A DNA stretch of 64,000 nt from Bathymodiolus brooksi (Eukaryota > Mollusca > Bivalvia > Mytilida > Modiolidae), in the NCBI GenBank assembly GCA_963680875.1, contig OY804590.1:20212640-20276639 (forward strand), read 5' to 3'. A program made the position numbers and the translations under genes. Numbering within the stretch: position 1 is the first letter of the stretch; every line of letters starts with the position of its first letter. This document shows, in pieces, positions 37,657 to 50,000 of this stretch. The notes below the pieces were generated by a model. It saw only the letters and a list, made by a program, of their open reading frames with translations, had not been told where the DNA came from and ran no database searches.

Positions 37657-39240
37657 CAGTAGCCCTTTTCACAAAAATTTGTAACTATAGTCCTAACTTT
37701 TTCACTTAAGATTATCTTACGACAATTCCTAAGTCCTTTTCACAAAGATTATCTTACGACTAAAATTACACTTACGATAAAAAATTCTTCCTTAGGTGTA
37801 CTCGATACAACATTATGTGATAAAGTTTTTTTGCGACAGGTCAATGGTTTTCTCCGAGTACACCAGTTTTCTCCACGAATAAAAGTGACCGATATATTGT
37901 TGAAAGGGGCATTAAACACCATAAACCATCTTCCTTAGCAACCTAGTTTCATTTCCATAGCACAACAAAGCATTTTTTTTAATAAAATTATTCTATAAAA
38001 TATCCCCGGCACTAATTTATAAGCAGTTTTTTTGCTATGATGTGTTTGTATGTTTATATTGAATTTTTATCTAATACAAAAAAATGTATATGAATCGGTC
38101 ACCAATAACTGCACAAAATATGAACAGGTATGATTTTCGTATAGAGGAACATTTCTAATGTATGTAAATTAAAATGATCTATAATAATTATCATATATAT
38201 TACTTGGAGTTGTGCGTCATCATCCACGCGTGGTTACTTTTGGTAGAAGTATTTTTTAAGGGCGAGTGCATCTGAAGTGTGAAAAAACCCCTATTCATAT
38301 AATTCATTTTATCGGTTATTTGTCAGCAAAATATTTACCCCTTTTTTCCAATTAATCCCATCCCACATAAAATTAAACGCTTGTTCTTTTACTGATGAAA
38401 ATGTATCCCGATTTTTCTGTGATAACCCAAATTAAGATGTGTTTATCATCTATCAATCATGAAGACGAATAAATATCCCTGTTATATATTAATGTTAATA
38501 TAACAGAAGAATGTACACACGTTTATGTATTGCCAGAGTGTTCGATGATCATCGAAGTTGCCAGAAATTAATAAATTATATTACTAATATAAAGGCAAAA
38601 TCAAAACGATATCATTGGATCCAGAAAATTCCAGTCCTAAAGCGGCTGTTCATACAAAACTTTTGTAAGCGAAGTAGTTGTCTAGAAGAAAATCCCGTAT
38701 TCCTGTTTTTATAAAAAAAAAAAGAATTCTCCCCAAGTTTGCAAGTAGTCTTTTCGATTGTCGATCGTTCCCAATTTGAAATCTAAAATTAATGAGAAAT
38801 ATCCTGATTTTGTTGGTCATGTAAACGATACACTGCTGCATTGAAAAGGTAAATGTTATTAGTCACGCCAGAAAAAGGAGTAAACAACAATGCCATTTGT
38901 AGCGTTAAACCATATTCATTTCAATAAACATTTATCAATATGTGTAAATAGGTTTGTCATATGGTCAGAGAAAATGCGCTAACGATGAATTGCTCTCTTA
39001 TTTTCAAGTCTAAGCATCGTCCATCTTTTTTTCTATTTTTTTCACTTACGATAAAAGATAAGACCAAAATTTCTCTTACGATCAAAATTTTACACTTAGG
39101 ACAGGGTAGTTTTACATGTAAAGTTAGGACTATTTTTACACTTAAGATTATCGTAAGTATTTTTGTGAAACTCTTTTTAATCTTAGTTTTACACTTACGA
39201 CAATTTTTTATGGTAAGAATTTTTGTGAAAAGGGCTACAG
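37657..39240. mobile_element. Fold-back element with GTAGCCCTTTTCAC inverted ends
   Basis: The left end (GTAGCCCTTTTCACAAAAAT) and right end (ATTTTTGTGAAAAGGGCTAC) are inverted repeats. Both subterminal regions carry many copies of CTTACGATAA/CTTAAGATTA-type strings, which extend the inverted arms to 100-200 bp. The interior holds no convincing protein; short ORFs at 38511 and 38961 are AT-rich and the latter lies in the repeats. A SINE tail has inserted in the left arm (37795-37925). About 1.58 kb; non-autonomous. Confidence 0.7.
37795..37925 (+). mobile_element. tRNA-derived SINE, 3' part, inside the fold-back element
   Basis: Starts GGTGTACTCGATACAACATT, continues GATAAAGTTTTTTTGCGACA and ends GGGGCATTAAACACCATAAA. 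The head is missing. Confidence 0.75.
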
Positions 39241-39869
39241 ACTTTTAGGAGCTGTCATTTCTATTTTATTCTGTTATATTATTTTTTATTTTTAGTATAA
39301 TGTTCAGCAGGTTGATACGATATTTTCATAGAAAATATAAATTATTTTTGTGAACAATTTTCTAATTTTGTTATAGCAATAATTTTTTTTTTTATTTACT
39401 GGTAAAGCCAAATGTACATACATGTATGTACTAGAATGAAGAAAATGTGCCATATTTTGGATAGACATTTTTTGTTAATATTATTTTGTGTGTATTTTTT
39501 TATTTTGTGTGTGATTATTTACGGTAGTGTGCAGTGGTGTAGATATACTCCATTTGGAAACAATAATTTACAATTTAAAAAAAACTTAAGAATGAAAAAT
39601 GAGGTGCCATTCAACTTTGATGTTTTTTTTTGTTTTTTTTAAACTGCTTACATGAAAAATCAGGTGCCTTTCAGTTTTGATGTTTTAACTCAGCTGATCA
39701 TTTGGTTATTCATTATGTCAATAACTGGTGCTGTTGTATGTTGTAAGAGTAAAATAAGTCTGTAGACCATATTTATCACGAAGAAATGTCCCATAGACTA
39801 TTTCATCTAGAAAATTAATCCAATGGTCTTTTAAACTAGAAAAAGTTAAAAAGTTGTAACCTTAGATTT
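39241..39869. other. Non-coding stretch
   Basis: AT-rich, with T runs. Two imperfect direct copies of a short segment (ATGAAAAATGAGGTGCCATT near 39593 and ATGAAAAATCAGGTGCCTTT near 39652). No gene seen. Confidence 0.4.
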
Positions 39870-40072
39870 ATTTTACTGTAAATATTGGTCCACCCAGACT
39901 TATTTTACTATAAATATTGGTCCACCCAGACTTATTTTACTGTAAATATTGGTCCACCCAGACTTATTTTACTGTAAATATTGGTCCACCCAGACTTATT
40001 TTACTGTAAATATTGGTCCACCCAGACTTATTTTACTGTAAATATTGGTCCACCCAGACTTATTTTACTGGG
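39870..40072. repeat. 32-bp minisatellite, about 6 copies
   Basis: Unit of 32 bp made of ACTTATTTTACTGTAAATAT and TGGTCCACCCAG, nearly identical between copies. The first and last copies are partial. Confidence 0.92.
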
Positions 40073-40107
40073 ATCAATTTATTGCTTATATACCTGCAAT
40101 CTCTGAC

Positions 40108-40196
40108 TTCCATTGGTTTCCTCCACCAATAAAACTGACCACCACGATATAACTGAAATATTGTTGAACCTGGCGTTAAACACAATAAACCAACCA
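40108..40196 (+). mobile_element. tRNA-derived SINE, tail only
   Basis: CCTCCACCAATAAAACTGAC, CACGATATAACTGAAATATT and GGCGTTAAACACAATAAACC form the conserved 3' end of the family; the head is absent. Confidence 0.7.
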
Positions 40197-40404
40197 AACC
40201 AAACAGAAAAAGAAAGGTAGATTACTCTATTGGAAAAAATAACAAATAATTAACTTTACATACAGAGTAAGAGGTAATGATGGTTGTGTATGCTGAGGTC
40301 AAATGTCCAAGGTCACCTACCCATTACAAAATCTTGTTGTACTCGAGTCTTCATAATGAAACGTGGGGTCTCTTGTCAAATTAACCTATCATTCTCGTTT
40401 TTAC

Positions 40405-40516
40405 ATGTCATTAAACTTTCAAGTACGAGTGTCGTACTGACAAATCAGAACACTGATCTGATTGGTTGGTTTTCAAGTATGAGCAAGTAATTCTTATTCG
40501 AAAGTTTAATGACAGC
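40405..40516. mobile_element. Short inverted-repeat element
   Basis: TGTCATTAAACTTTC at the left and GAAAGTTTAATGACA at the right are perfect 15-bp inverted repeats about 110 bp apart; partial dyads continue inside (AAGTACGAGTGTCGTACT). It may be a tiny MITE or a chance dyad. Confidence 0.45.
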
Positions 40517-40609
40517 ACGGCAAAAAACGCCATTACAATAGTTTATAAAGTTATTAAATGTGACTGAAATATATGTATCAGCTCCTCAAATGTGTTACTT
40601 TCTTTACCT

Positions 40610-40805
40610 AATACAGTCAAACCTATATATAAAGGAAACTCTATGGAACCTGAACATGTACCCTTTATGAGCAGTTGCCTTTTATATCATTATATACAGG
40701 TTAAATGTATATGCAATGATTATTAATGGGAAAAATGAAGCTGTCCTTTATAGACAGTGATTTGTTTCATACAGGTGCCCTTTAAGGCAGGTTTGGCTCA
40801 ACTGA
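40610..40805. mobile_element. MITE-like element, TACAGTCAAACCT family
   Basis: Left end TACAGTCAAACCTATATA, right end GGCAGGTTTGGCTCAACTGA (imperfect inverse). The interior repeats CCTTTATGAG/CCTTTATAGA strings. It is related by its ends to 27133-27310. Confidence 0.5.
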
Positions 40806-41896
40806 CAGTTTAAGAATATGTCAGAGTGATGTTATTGTGTTCTTTATTTTGTTTTGTTTACAACATATTTCTATGTTTTTGTTTATATTTTATTGTTGTT
40901 ATTGTTTGCTAGATTTTTGACATTTTATAAATATTTATATAAAATATCCAATCATCGTTTGATAATTATATATTTCTTTCTTTAATTTGACAATCAGTTT
41001 TCCTCTTAAATTTGTTAATAATTTTGACATCTGACATTTACACAGAAATTGTATTAATCAGAGTAGATTTATCTGTTAAACAAGTTTTATCTGATTTTGC
41101 TGTTAGATCTTATATAGATATAGTTACTTTTATATAAAGCTCATCTAATGAGAAGGAAATCCAAGACAGCTGCCATCATTAATAACGAAATAGGACTCCA
41201 ATTTCCACAGGCTTCAGAATAAAATAAATCTATAAGCAGCATCGTAGAAAGTTTCATTGACATTTCTCATATTTTATTGTTTATTGTCATTCTAAGGTAT
41301 TTTTGGTGTCTCGTGTTTCCTCGTTTGTTTTTACTGGTGACATGGTCAAAGACTCTACTTCTGAATCAAGAGAAAAGGCAACTTTTAGGTAAATTACTAA
41401 GTGGGCTGAAAACTATTGTTCTTTCAGTTCTTTTCAGTAAATTTTTGCTCAAAGTTATTATTGTGTGCGGTTATTAGTTTTCATGATGTGCGAAAATAGT
41501 TCCGTAAAGTGTATAAATGTATTTGTTAATTTTATATTTGTGAATATGCAATCTCCATTCAAATACCGTACATGTATTTATGAAAACATTTTTGAATAAC
41601 TACTTTTTTTTGTACCGAAAGAACTGTTAGTGTGATTGTTTATATTAATTTCGTGCCATAACCATATTTATATCAGTAGTCATGACAATAGCTTCATTGT
41701 TCACAAATGCTGTTTTACTGGCATATTTTTTTTTAACGATTTTTTATGCAGGAAAAAAATATGTGATAATTATTGTGTAACAGTGGTGGCAAACTGAGTA
41801 AATAGTGATATGGTTTTATAACAAGCTATACAATATAACATCATACATGTATATATGTAGATATCTGATCATCTTTTTTTTGGACTGGATTGCTTA
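40806..41896. other. Non-coding stretch
   Basis: AT-rich. The short open frame at 41277-41477 has no recognisable domain and no supporting splice context. Nothing else seen. Confidence 0.4.
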
Positions 41897-42162
41897 TACA
41901 GTGAAAACTGTCTAAACCAAACCCTAAATAAAGCAGAACCCTGTATAAATTGATATTTAGATAAAGTCCCAATGTAGGAAGTCTGAATGACAAGAGGAAA
42001 GCCCATACAGTTATTAATAGACATTCTGTATAAAATAACCTAAATAAAGTCCCACTGGTAAATATTTGTTAATATTACCTGTATATACTGGACACCTGTT
42101 TATTATGAACACAGAAGTTGTTCTCAAGGAGGTTCAGTGGAGAAAAGTTTCACTGTAATTCA
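41897..42162. mobile_element. MITE with TACAGTGAAAAC ends
   Basis: Left end TACAGTGAAAACTGTCTAAA and right end AAAAGTTTCACTGTAA are inverted repeats (TACAGTGAAAC core). It has internal strings such as AGACATTCTGTATAAAATAA, shared with the degraded copy at 25885-26340. About 265 bp, no ORF. Confidence 0.7.
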
Positions 42163-42854
42163 AATAAGGTTCTTGTGTGATTTAAGTGACAGTTGGGCAG
42201 ATAAATAAGAATAACATGTTCTTACAAACTTGTATTTGGTTTAAGATAGCATAAAATTGTTTGTATTGTCTGTTGATTGGTGATATTATACCGGTACATG
42301 CTCTTGTGAGCCTCTTGGCTTTTTGTAGACAACATTTGTTAAAAAATATATTTTATATTTCTATGCTTATTAATCTGTTGTATTTATAACTTTCTTATCT
42401 TGTTTTTTCAAGTAAAGTCCCTCCACATTAAATATGAGTCCCTCAACAGTGTATATAATCTCTTTATGGTGCTTCTACAGTATTTATAAGCTCTCTACAG
42501 TCCCTCTATAGTAATAAGCTATGTTTTCTTCATGTAACTCAAATAGATTGTTGATTTCATGTAAATCATCTGCATTGTATTGGCAGGAGGAGAAAAATAG
42601 TTATCTCCCTTGTGAGCATTGGCATGTTATAATGGCAGGTGAGAAAAACAGTTATCTCCCTTTCTAAATTAACTAAATGCTCCTGTTACTTTATAAAGGG
42701 AGATAAGCCAGTCTAATGTTTCCAGTTAACCTGTTATCTATATACAGGTATAGAAACAGTCTGATATTAGTTTGATTTGCTCAGACTTTATTTAATATTT
42801 GATTGATTATTGTCTTCTTTCTATTAGATTTAATGTAGTGTTGCCTGGTCATTC
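42163..42854. other. Non-coding stretch with a short duplicated motif
   Basis: No gene seen. AGTTATCTCCCTT preceded by GAGAAAAA occurs twice (about 42590 and 42640), and GTCCCTCTA/CTCTACAG strings repeat near 42420-42510. Confidence 0.4.
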
Positions 42855-42931
42855 ATATAACAGCCTAGTAAAGCATTATTACCTCTACTTATTCCTAATA
42901 TCTGTCTGATAAAGTATTATTACCTCTACTC

Positions 42932-43624
42932 ATCAGAGATTATTACATGACATTTTCGATATCGGTCCTGGTAACAGCCCGAGACTCCCATATCAAGCCC
43001 GACAGCGAAGCTGGAGGGACGATGTGGGTCGAAGGCTGATACCAGGGACGATATGGAAAATTTCATGTCATAATCTACTTATCACATATTTTACATTGAC
43101 TTTTTTTCAAGCATTGACTTTTATGTTGCAGAAAAGATTTTTGAACTGACAAATTTCGAAAATAAATCCTCAAGAGACTTGCCTTTGTTCAACTTGCAAA
43201 TATTTTTTGTTTCGAGTTTTGTACAATGACGTTAGAAAGTGTTTGTAAAATCTACCCAAGACGTTGACATTTGAATGGAAATTCCTATTCAAGACGACAT
43301 ATACATTCGAGCTAATTATTCCGTTTCAAGTTATTTAAACTTTATTCCAATATTGAGAAACGTGTTAATTTGATTGAAATACGATTTTATGAACCATCTT
43401 TCCTTGTACTTTGACATATTTTCTTTGAGACCACTGCGCAGATACTGGAAGTTAAATTCGGGGGCAAATACGGATGTTTGAGAGCCAATACAGATATTTG
43501 AGGGCCAATACGGATATTTGAGGGCAAGTACGGATATTTGCCATGAGGGCAAATAACCAACACTGAACTCTAGCTATTATTGGACATGCAAAAACGAACA
43601 TATTGCAACAAAATATGTGATAAT
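42932..43624. mobile_element. Insertion of about 690 bp with hairpin, inside the minisatellite
   Basis: The left part (42946-43073) is a hairpin: GATTATTACATGACATTTTC pairs with the inverse of AAATTTCATGTCATAATC, and GATATCGGTCCTGG with CCAGGGACGATAT. Beyond it, TTATCACATATTTT (43079) is inverted relative to AAAATATGTGATAA (43612), so the remainder has its own ends. This looks like a fold-back or MITE insertion, possibly nested. No protein seen. Confidence 0.65.
43457..43545. repeat. 20-bp short tandem repeat, about 4 copies
   Basis: GGGCCAATACGGATATTTGA-type units, exact period 20 bp (GAGAGCCAATACAGATATTT, GAGGGCCAATACGGATATTT, GAGGGCAAGTACGGATATTT). It lies inside the inserted element. Confidence 0.85.
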
Positions 43625-44097
43625 TTCTAATATCAGCCTGGTAAAGTATTATTATCTCTACTCATTCCTAGTATCAGCCTGGTAAAGTATTATTACCTCT
43701 ACACATTCCTAATATCAGCATGGTCAAGTATTATTAACTTGACTCAATCACAATATCTGCCTGGTCAAGTATTATTGTCTCTGTTCATTCTAATCTGCCT
43801 CCTAATGTATTATCACCTCTGCTCATTTTTCATATCAGCCTGGTCAAGTATTATTACTTCTACTCATTCCTAATATCTGCCTGGTAAAGTGTATTACCAC
43901 TATATGTGAATAGATGTTGATAAACAGAAGATAATATCAACCCTGTTACCCGGTATTACTCCATGATATTATTATACTGTCAAAATGGCATTTTATTATT
44001 CATACATATAATGTTATATAAAAGTTTTAATGTATTTAACAGAAATGAAACTTGTTTTTATAACCCAGAAATTCATTTTATTCATAATTATCTTGTA

Positions 44098-44370
44098 TTA
44101 AATAAAAATAATAAATGACTTGCTGTTTGTTGTACATGTACTGCCATTAGTGGATAAACAATGTTTTAAATAGTGATGGTCAACAATTCCACCAATATCA
44201 ACAATGACAATGAAATATGACCTTGCAAATCCATGTCCTAGCTTGGGACTGGCATAAAAATGTGGTGGTGTTAAACCAGTTGATAGGGCCCGTCCTCCAC
44301 CACTGATACTTTGTTCTCCATTGACAATACAGATATAAAAAAAGTAATTAAAAAAAATGCACAGATTCAT
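44098..44370 (-). repeat. Open frame of 90 codons, probably repeat-derived
   Basis: The minus strand is open for 90 codons, with GLTPPHFYASPKLGHGFARS and VDIGGIVDHH as its most protein-like parts. The DNA CACCACATTTTTATGCCAGT followed by CCCAAGCTAGG looks like a diverged copy of a dispersed bivalve repeat that I partly recall. AATAAA lies just downstream. I could not tie it to the exons at 44865-46714. A terminal exon is possible but less likely. Confidence 0.3.
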
Positions 44371-44864
44371 TTCCTCTTAAAAATACCACACTATCTGAAA
44401 AATGAATGACAACATAAACATGGACAGAATAATATAGCAGTGTCAGTGAATGTATACATTTATCCACTGGGCAGCTGTATATTTTAGGATGTGGATGTCA
44501 GACATATTATCCTGAATCCATGTCAATCAGTCTTTGCTTACAGGGAAACAACAAATACCAAATTTATAGTCTTTAGTTTAACCAATCCACACTCCAACGA
44601 ATCCATCATGATAAAATAATATTTTATATAATATTTTTATTTTTTATTATTAAAGTATTGCTACATACAAATATAAACTGGTATACACAAACAATATGGA
44701 TGCCATCTAAGAAATTCAATAAGAATGATAATGATGAACGAGTAAAATTATTATTAACAAAAAACACAGTCTTATAAAAATATTATTAATATGCTTACTT
44801 TGTTTAGAAATAAGGTTTTTAATCAATTTCTGAAAGCAGTCAACCTGCATCAAGGATTTTCTTA

Positions 44865-45232
44865 TCATAATCTGTTTCCCTTTGGATTCTTTTTTGAAAT
44901 ATTTAACTTTTTCGCTAAATAAACAGCTGAATTGATGTCTCCCTGTAACATCTCTTTAGTCAGACTTGAGGAGGACAACATGTTAAATTTCTTCTGACTT
45001 CTATACAGCGAGTTAGTGTCTGTGTTGTTGTAGGTATTAGTTCTGCTGGGGAAAGGTAGGTGACGGAATATATGCCTCGTTTTCAATTGACCCATTGAAT
45101 CAATAATCCTAGAATATCCTAGTTTTAATCTGTCTTTAATATTTTTATTCCATGATGTTTTTCCTGTTGACAGACTAGAAGCTGCTTCTATTACTGTTCT
45201 TGTCCATTCTTCAGATGGGGAAGGTCCAGCAT
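44865..45232 (-). CDS. Last exon of an unrecognised gene
   Basis: 368 nt: two bases completing an Asp codon, then 121 codons and TGA. The acceptor on the minus strand is TTTCATTTCTATAG. The sequence is polar and basic: AGPSPSEEWTRTVIEAASSL, then NIKDRLKLGYSRIIDSMGQL and QGDINSAVYLAKKLNISKKN. No domain, signal peptide or membrane segment is seen. It joins in phase (1) with the exon at 46647-46714. I do not recognise the family. AT-rich sequence with AATAAA-type strings follows near 44640. Confidence 0.55.
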
Positions 45233-45344
45233 CTATAGAAATGAAAAGCGACCATTTAATTAGTAAAATGAATAAACAATTCCACACTATTGGAACAATT
45301 AAAAAAATCTAATAGACAAATCGTAGAAACAGGCAAAATGGATG

Positions 45345-45695
45345 TCATTAAGAAGAGTTAGAAGATACCAAAGAGGTTATCAGACCTCTAAGAAGAGTTA
45401 GAAGATACCAAAGGGGTTATCAGACCTCTAAGAAGAGTTAGAAGATACCAAAGGGGTTATCAGACCCCTAAGAAGAGTTAGAAGATACCAAAGAGGTTAT
45501 CAGACCTCTAAGAAGAGTTAGAAGATACCAAAGAGGTTATCAGACCTCTAAGAAGAGTTAGAAGATACCAAAGGGGTTATCAGACCCCTAAGAAGAGTTA
45601 GAAGATACCAAAGAGGTTATCAGACCCCTAAAAAAGTTAGAATTTACCAAAGAGGTTATCAGACCCCTAAGAAGAGTTAGAAGATTCGTAAATCA
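45345..45695 (-). repeat. 40-bp minisatellite, about 8-9 copies
   Basis: Exact 40-bp period: AGAAGAGTTAGAAGATACCA then AAGAGGTTATCAGACCTCTA. The GATACCAAAGGGGTTATCAG core is the same segment (GATACCAAAGGGGTAATCAG) that is amplified in the 62-bp array, but the period and flanks differ. It is located in the intron between 44865-45232 and 46647-46714 on the minus strand. Confidence 0.92.
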
Positions 45696-45870
45696 AAGGA
45701 CAGACAGACAACACAATGTCCAAACGATAAGGGACAAACAACGATCTACAAAACATATTCATAAAACTAAAGATCGAGTAACACGAACCCCACCAAAAAC
45801 CGTGGGTTCATGTGCTCCAGGAATTCTAGCAGTTCCTTCTTCACTACGGGCACATGTCGTCGTGTTATTC
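45696..45870 (-). repeat. Dispersed bivalve repeat, copy 3 (next to its minisatellite)
   Basis: Read on the minus strand it shows GGCACATGT-type start remnants, AGCACATGAACCCACGG, GTGTTACTCGATCTTTAGTT and GTTTGTCCCTTATCG in the order of the copy at 24085, then passes straight into the 40-bp array. It shows the array to be an expansion of the repeat's own 3' portion. Confidence 0.75.
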
Positions 45871-46646
45871 ACATATATATATGACAACTCACTTTCCTGA
45901 CTTAATTGGTACAGTTGTTTCAATAAAAAAAATGTGCCTTGGGTAAACTAGTCTTATGGGTCCTAATTATAACCTCCCCTCCTAGAGAAATTATGTGATC
46001 ATTATAAGAAGTACAGGGCATCTGTTCTGTAATTATGGTTGTACTTGTGAATTCAAGACCTATATCACTGCTGAATAATTCTAAAATACATATGTATACA
46101 GGGATGATTCCAGATATTTTTAAAATGGGTCCCCTGTACTCAGAATTGGGATTCTTTTTTTTTTTTACCAAATTGGGAAATTTTGTAATGGGTAATTTTT
46201 TATTGGATATAAAATGAAATTTTGCAGGGAACCATCCAATAATTATTTGAATACTTTATTTTTCTGGTCTTTGAAAAAGAAATCTTTAATTAATTTTTTT
46301 TTTTTTTTTTTAATATTTGCTTAAAATATATTCGTTCAAAAAATCATCAATATTACAAATTTCATGGAAAAACATGATTAACTACTCAGTTCTAAATTTC
46401 AGCTCATTTCAGTTTTTGAACAAACTTTTATGGAGATTTTCATATATAACTTTTAAAATATTTTTGGCAAATACTGACAAAATGCCATCATACAATTTAT
46501 CGAAATAAATCTGTTCAAATGACAGCTCATGTGGTGGTAAAATGTAGCTTTGTTTCGAATCAGATGTACTATCCCACTGTGGTCTATTTATGGTAAAAAA
46601 AAATTAGATTGGTGGTGTTTTGCAATATGTGAAATTATTGATCTAC
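45871..46646. other. Intronic stretch without gene
   Basis: AT-rich sequence with a long T run at about 46291-46312. Short open frames on both strands have low-complexity composition. Nothing else seen. Confidence 0.4.
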
Positions 46647-46714
46647 CTGGTGGTGTTATTATTTCTGACGATAAACCAGTCCAAAACGTCGTATAGCCCT
46701 TCACCACAGTACCC
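46647..46714 (-). CDS. Upstream exon of the unrecognised gene
   Basis: 68 nt between a good acceptor (TTTTCATTTTCAG) and a donor (CACCAG|GTAGAT) on the minus strand. Read in the frame that fits the next exon it gives GTVVKGYTTFWTGLSSEI and ITPP, and it enters in phase 2. Earlier exons are not visible. They would lie beyond the 44-bp array, so that array may be intronic here too. Confidence 0.5.
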
Positions 46715-47059
46715 CTGAAAATGAAAAAAATATATATATATATAATGTATATGACCATACAACAACGGTGTGGTTAATATATAACGATCATTATATCTAC
46801 TAATGCAGACCTTCAGTGTAAAAAGGTAGCTTGTGTCCTCCTTCAATAATGTATTATAAAAACTCTGTGAACAAGATGTGCATGGTACATTCCATTCTTG
46901 CAAGGAACAATAACTTTTAAGAAATAATGTTTGATCTCAAGGTTCTATAAATTCCGTGTTTCTATTTTTGAGTTTATCTTTGATATATAAACGTTAGTTT
47001 CCACCTGAACTCTAGTGCATGCTTGCGCACTAGAAATTGTCTTGAAAGTCCCCCCCCCC
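46715..47059. other. Spacer before the 44-bp array
   Basis: It contains an (AT)n run at about 46730-46743, a small dyad CTAGTGCATGCTTGCGCACTAG at about 47011, and a run of 14 C at about 47050 immediately before the array. Confidence 0.5.
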
Positions 47060-50000
47060 CCCCTTTTATACTGACAGCTTATCATTATGGGCCAGACCGG
47101 TCCATACTATTAAGCTGCCAGCTTATCATTATGGGCCAGACCAGACCATACTATTAAGCTGCCACCTTATCATTATGGGCCAGACCAGACCATACTATTA
47201 AGCTGCCAGCTTATCATTATGGGCCAGACCAGACCATACTATTAAGCTGCCACCTTATCATTATTGGCCAGACCAGACCATACTATTAAGCTGCCACCTT
47301 ATCATTATGGGCCAGACCAGACCATACTATTAAGTTGCCAGCTTATCATTATGGGCCAGACCAGACCATACTATTAAGCTGCCACCTTATCATTATTGGC
47401 CAGACCAGACCATACTATTAAGCTGCCACCTTATCATTATTGGCCAGACCGGACCATACTATTAAGCTGCCACCTTATCATTATGGGCCAGACCAGACCA
47501 TACTATTAAGCTGCCAGCTTATCATTATGGGCCAGACCAGACCATACTATTAAGCTGCCACCTTATCATTATTGGCCAGACCAGACCATACTATTAAGCT
47601 GCCACCTTATCATTATTGGCCAGACCGGACCATACTATTAAGCTGCCACCTTATCATTATTGGCCAGACCGGACCATACTATTAAGCTGCCACCTTATCA
47701 TTATTGGCCAGACCGGACCATACTATTAAGCTGCCACCTTATCATTATGGGCCGGACCGGACCATACTATTAAGCTGCCACCTTATCATTATTGGCCAGA
47801 CCGGACCATACTATTAAGCTGCCACCTTATCATTATTGGCCAGACCGGACCATACTATTAAGCTGCCACCTTATCATTATGGGCCGGACCGGACCATACT
47901 ATTAAGCTGCCACCTTATCATTATGGGCCGGACCGGACCATACTATTAAGCTGCCACCTTATCATTATGGGCCGGACCGGACCATACTATTAAGCTGCCA
48001 CCTTATCATTATTGGCCAGACCGGACCATACTATTAAGCTGCCACCTTATCATTATTGGCCAGACCGGACCATACTATTAAGCTGCCACCTTATCATTAT
48101 TGGCCAGACCAGACCATACTATTAAGCTGCCACCTTATCATTATGGGCCAGACCGGACCATACTATTAAGCTGCCAGCTTATCATTATGGGCCAGACCAG
48201 ACCATACTATTAAGCTGCCACCTTATCATTATTGGCCAGACCAGACCATACTATTAAGCTGCCACCTTATCATTATGGGCCAGACCGGACCATACTATTA
48301 AGCTGCCACCTTATCATTATTGGCCAGACCAGACCATACTATTAAGCTGCCACCTTATCATTATTGGCCAGACCGGACCATACTATTAAGCTGCCACCTT
48401 ATCATTATTGGCCAGACCGGACCATACTATTAAGCTGCCACCTTATCATTATTGGCCAGACCGGACCATACTATTAAGCTGCCACCTTATCATTATTGGC
48501 CAGACCAGACCATACTATTAAGCTGCCACCTTATCATTATGGGCCAGACCAGACCATACTATTAAGTTGGTAGTTTATCATTATTGGCCAGACCGGACCA
48601 TACTATTAAGCTGCCACCTTATCATTATTGGCCAGACCAGACCATACTATTAAGCTGCCACCTTATCATTATTGGCCAGACCGGACCATACTATTAAGCT
48701 GCCACCTTATCATTATTGGCCAGACCGGACCATACTATTAAGCTGCCACCTTATCATTATTGGCCAGACCGGACCATACTATTAAGCTGCCACCTTATCA
48801 TTATTGGCCAGACCAGACCATACTATTAAGCTGCCACCTTATCATTATGGGCCAGACCAGACCATACTATTAAGTTGGTAGTTTATCATTATTGGCCAGA
48901 CGGACCATACTATTAAGCTGCCACCTTATCATTATTGGCCAGACCGGACCATACTATTAAGCTGCCACCTTATCATTATTGGCCAGACCGGACCATACTA
49001 TTAAGCTGCCACCTTATCATTATTGGCCAGACCAGACCATACTATTAAGCTGCCACCTTATCATTATGGGCCAGACCAGACCATACTATTAAGTTGGTAG
49101 TTTATCATTATTGGCCAGACCGGACCATACTATTAAGCTGCCACCTTATCATTATTGGCCAGACCAGACCATACTATTAAGCTGCCACCTTATCATTATT
49201 GGCCAGACCGGACCATACTATTAAGCTGCCACCTTATCATTATTGGCCAGACCGGACCATACTATTAAGCTGCCACCTTATCATTATTGGCCAGACCGGA
49301 CCATACTATTAAGCTGCCACCTTATCATTATTGGCCAGACCAGACCATACTATTAAGCTGCCACCTTATCATTATGGGCCAGACCAGACCATACTATTAA
49401 GTTGGTAGTTTATCATTATTGGCCAGACCGGACCATACTATTAAGCTGCCACCTTATCATTATTGGCCAGACCGGACCATACTATTAAGCTGCCACCTTA
49501 TCATTATTGGCCAGACCGGACCATACTATTAAGCTGCCACCTTATCATTATTGGCCAGACCGGACCATACTATTAAGCTGCCACCTTATCATTATTGGCC
49601 AGACCAGACCATACTATTAAGCTGCCACCTTATCATTATAGGCCAGACCGGACCATACTATTAAGCTGCCACCTTATCATTATTGGCCAGACCGGACCAT
49701 ACTATTAAGCTGCCACCTTATCATTATTGGCCAGACCAGACCATACTATTAAGCTGCCATCTTATCATTATTGGCCAGACCGGACCATACTATTAAGCTG
49801 CCACCTTATCATTATTGGCCAGACCGGACCATACTATTAAGCTGCCACCTTATCATTATTGGCCAGACCGGACCATACTATTAAGCTGCCACCTTATCAT
49901 TATGGGCCAGACCGGACCATACTATTAAGTTGGTAGTTTATCATTATTGGCCAGACCGGACCATACTATTAAGCTGCCACCTTATCATTATGGGCCAGAC

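Larger units (their letters stand above)
42855..43890. repeat. About 41-bp minisatellite split by an insertion
   Basis: Unit of about 41 bp: CCTGGTAAAGTATTATTACC, TCTACTCATTCC and TAATATCAG. Two copies lie at 42855-42931, then about six at 43625-43890. The flanks of the gap join cleanly (CTACTCAT on the left, TTCTAATATCAG on the right), showing that the intervening DNA inserted into an existing array. Confidence 0.8.

Noticed and set aside
44098..44370. Terminal exon of the minus-strand gene
   Set aside because: The preceding exon already ends in TGA, no phase-consistent acceptor was found for this frame, and the DNA resembles a dispersed bivalve repeat.
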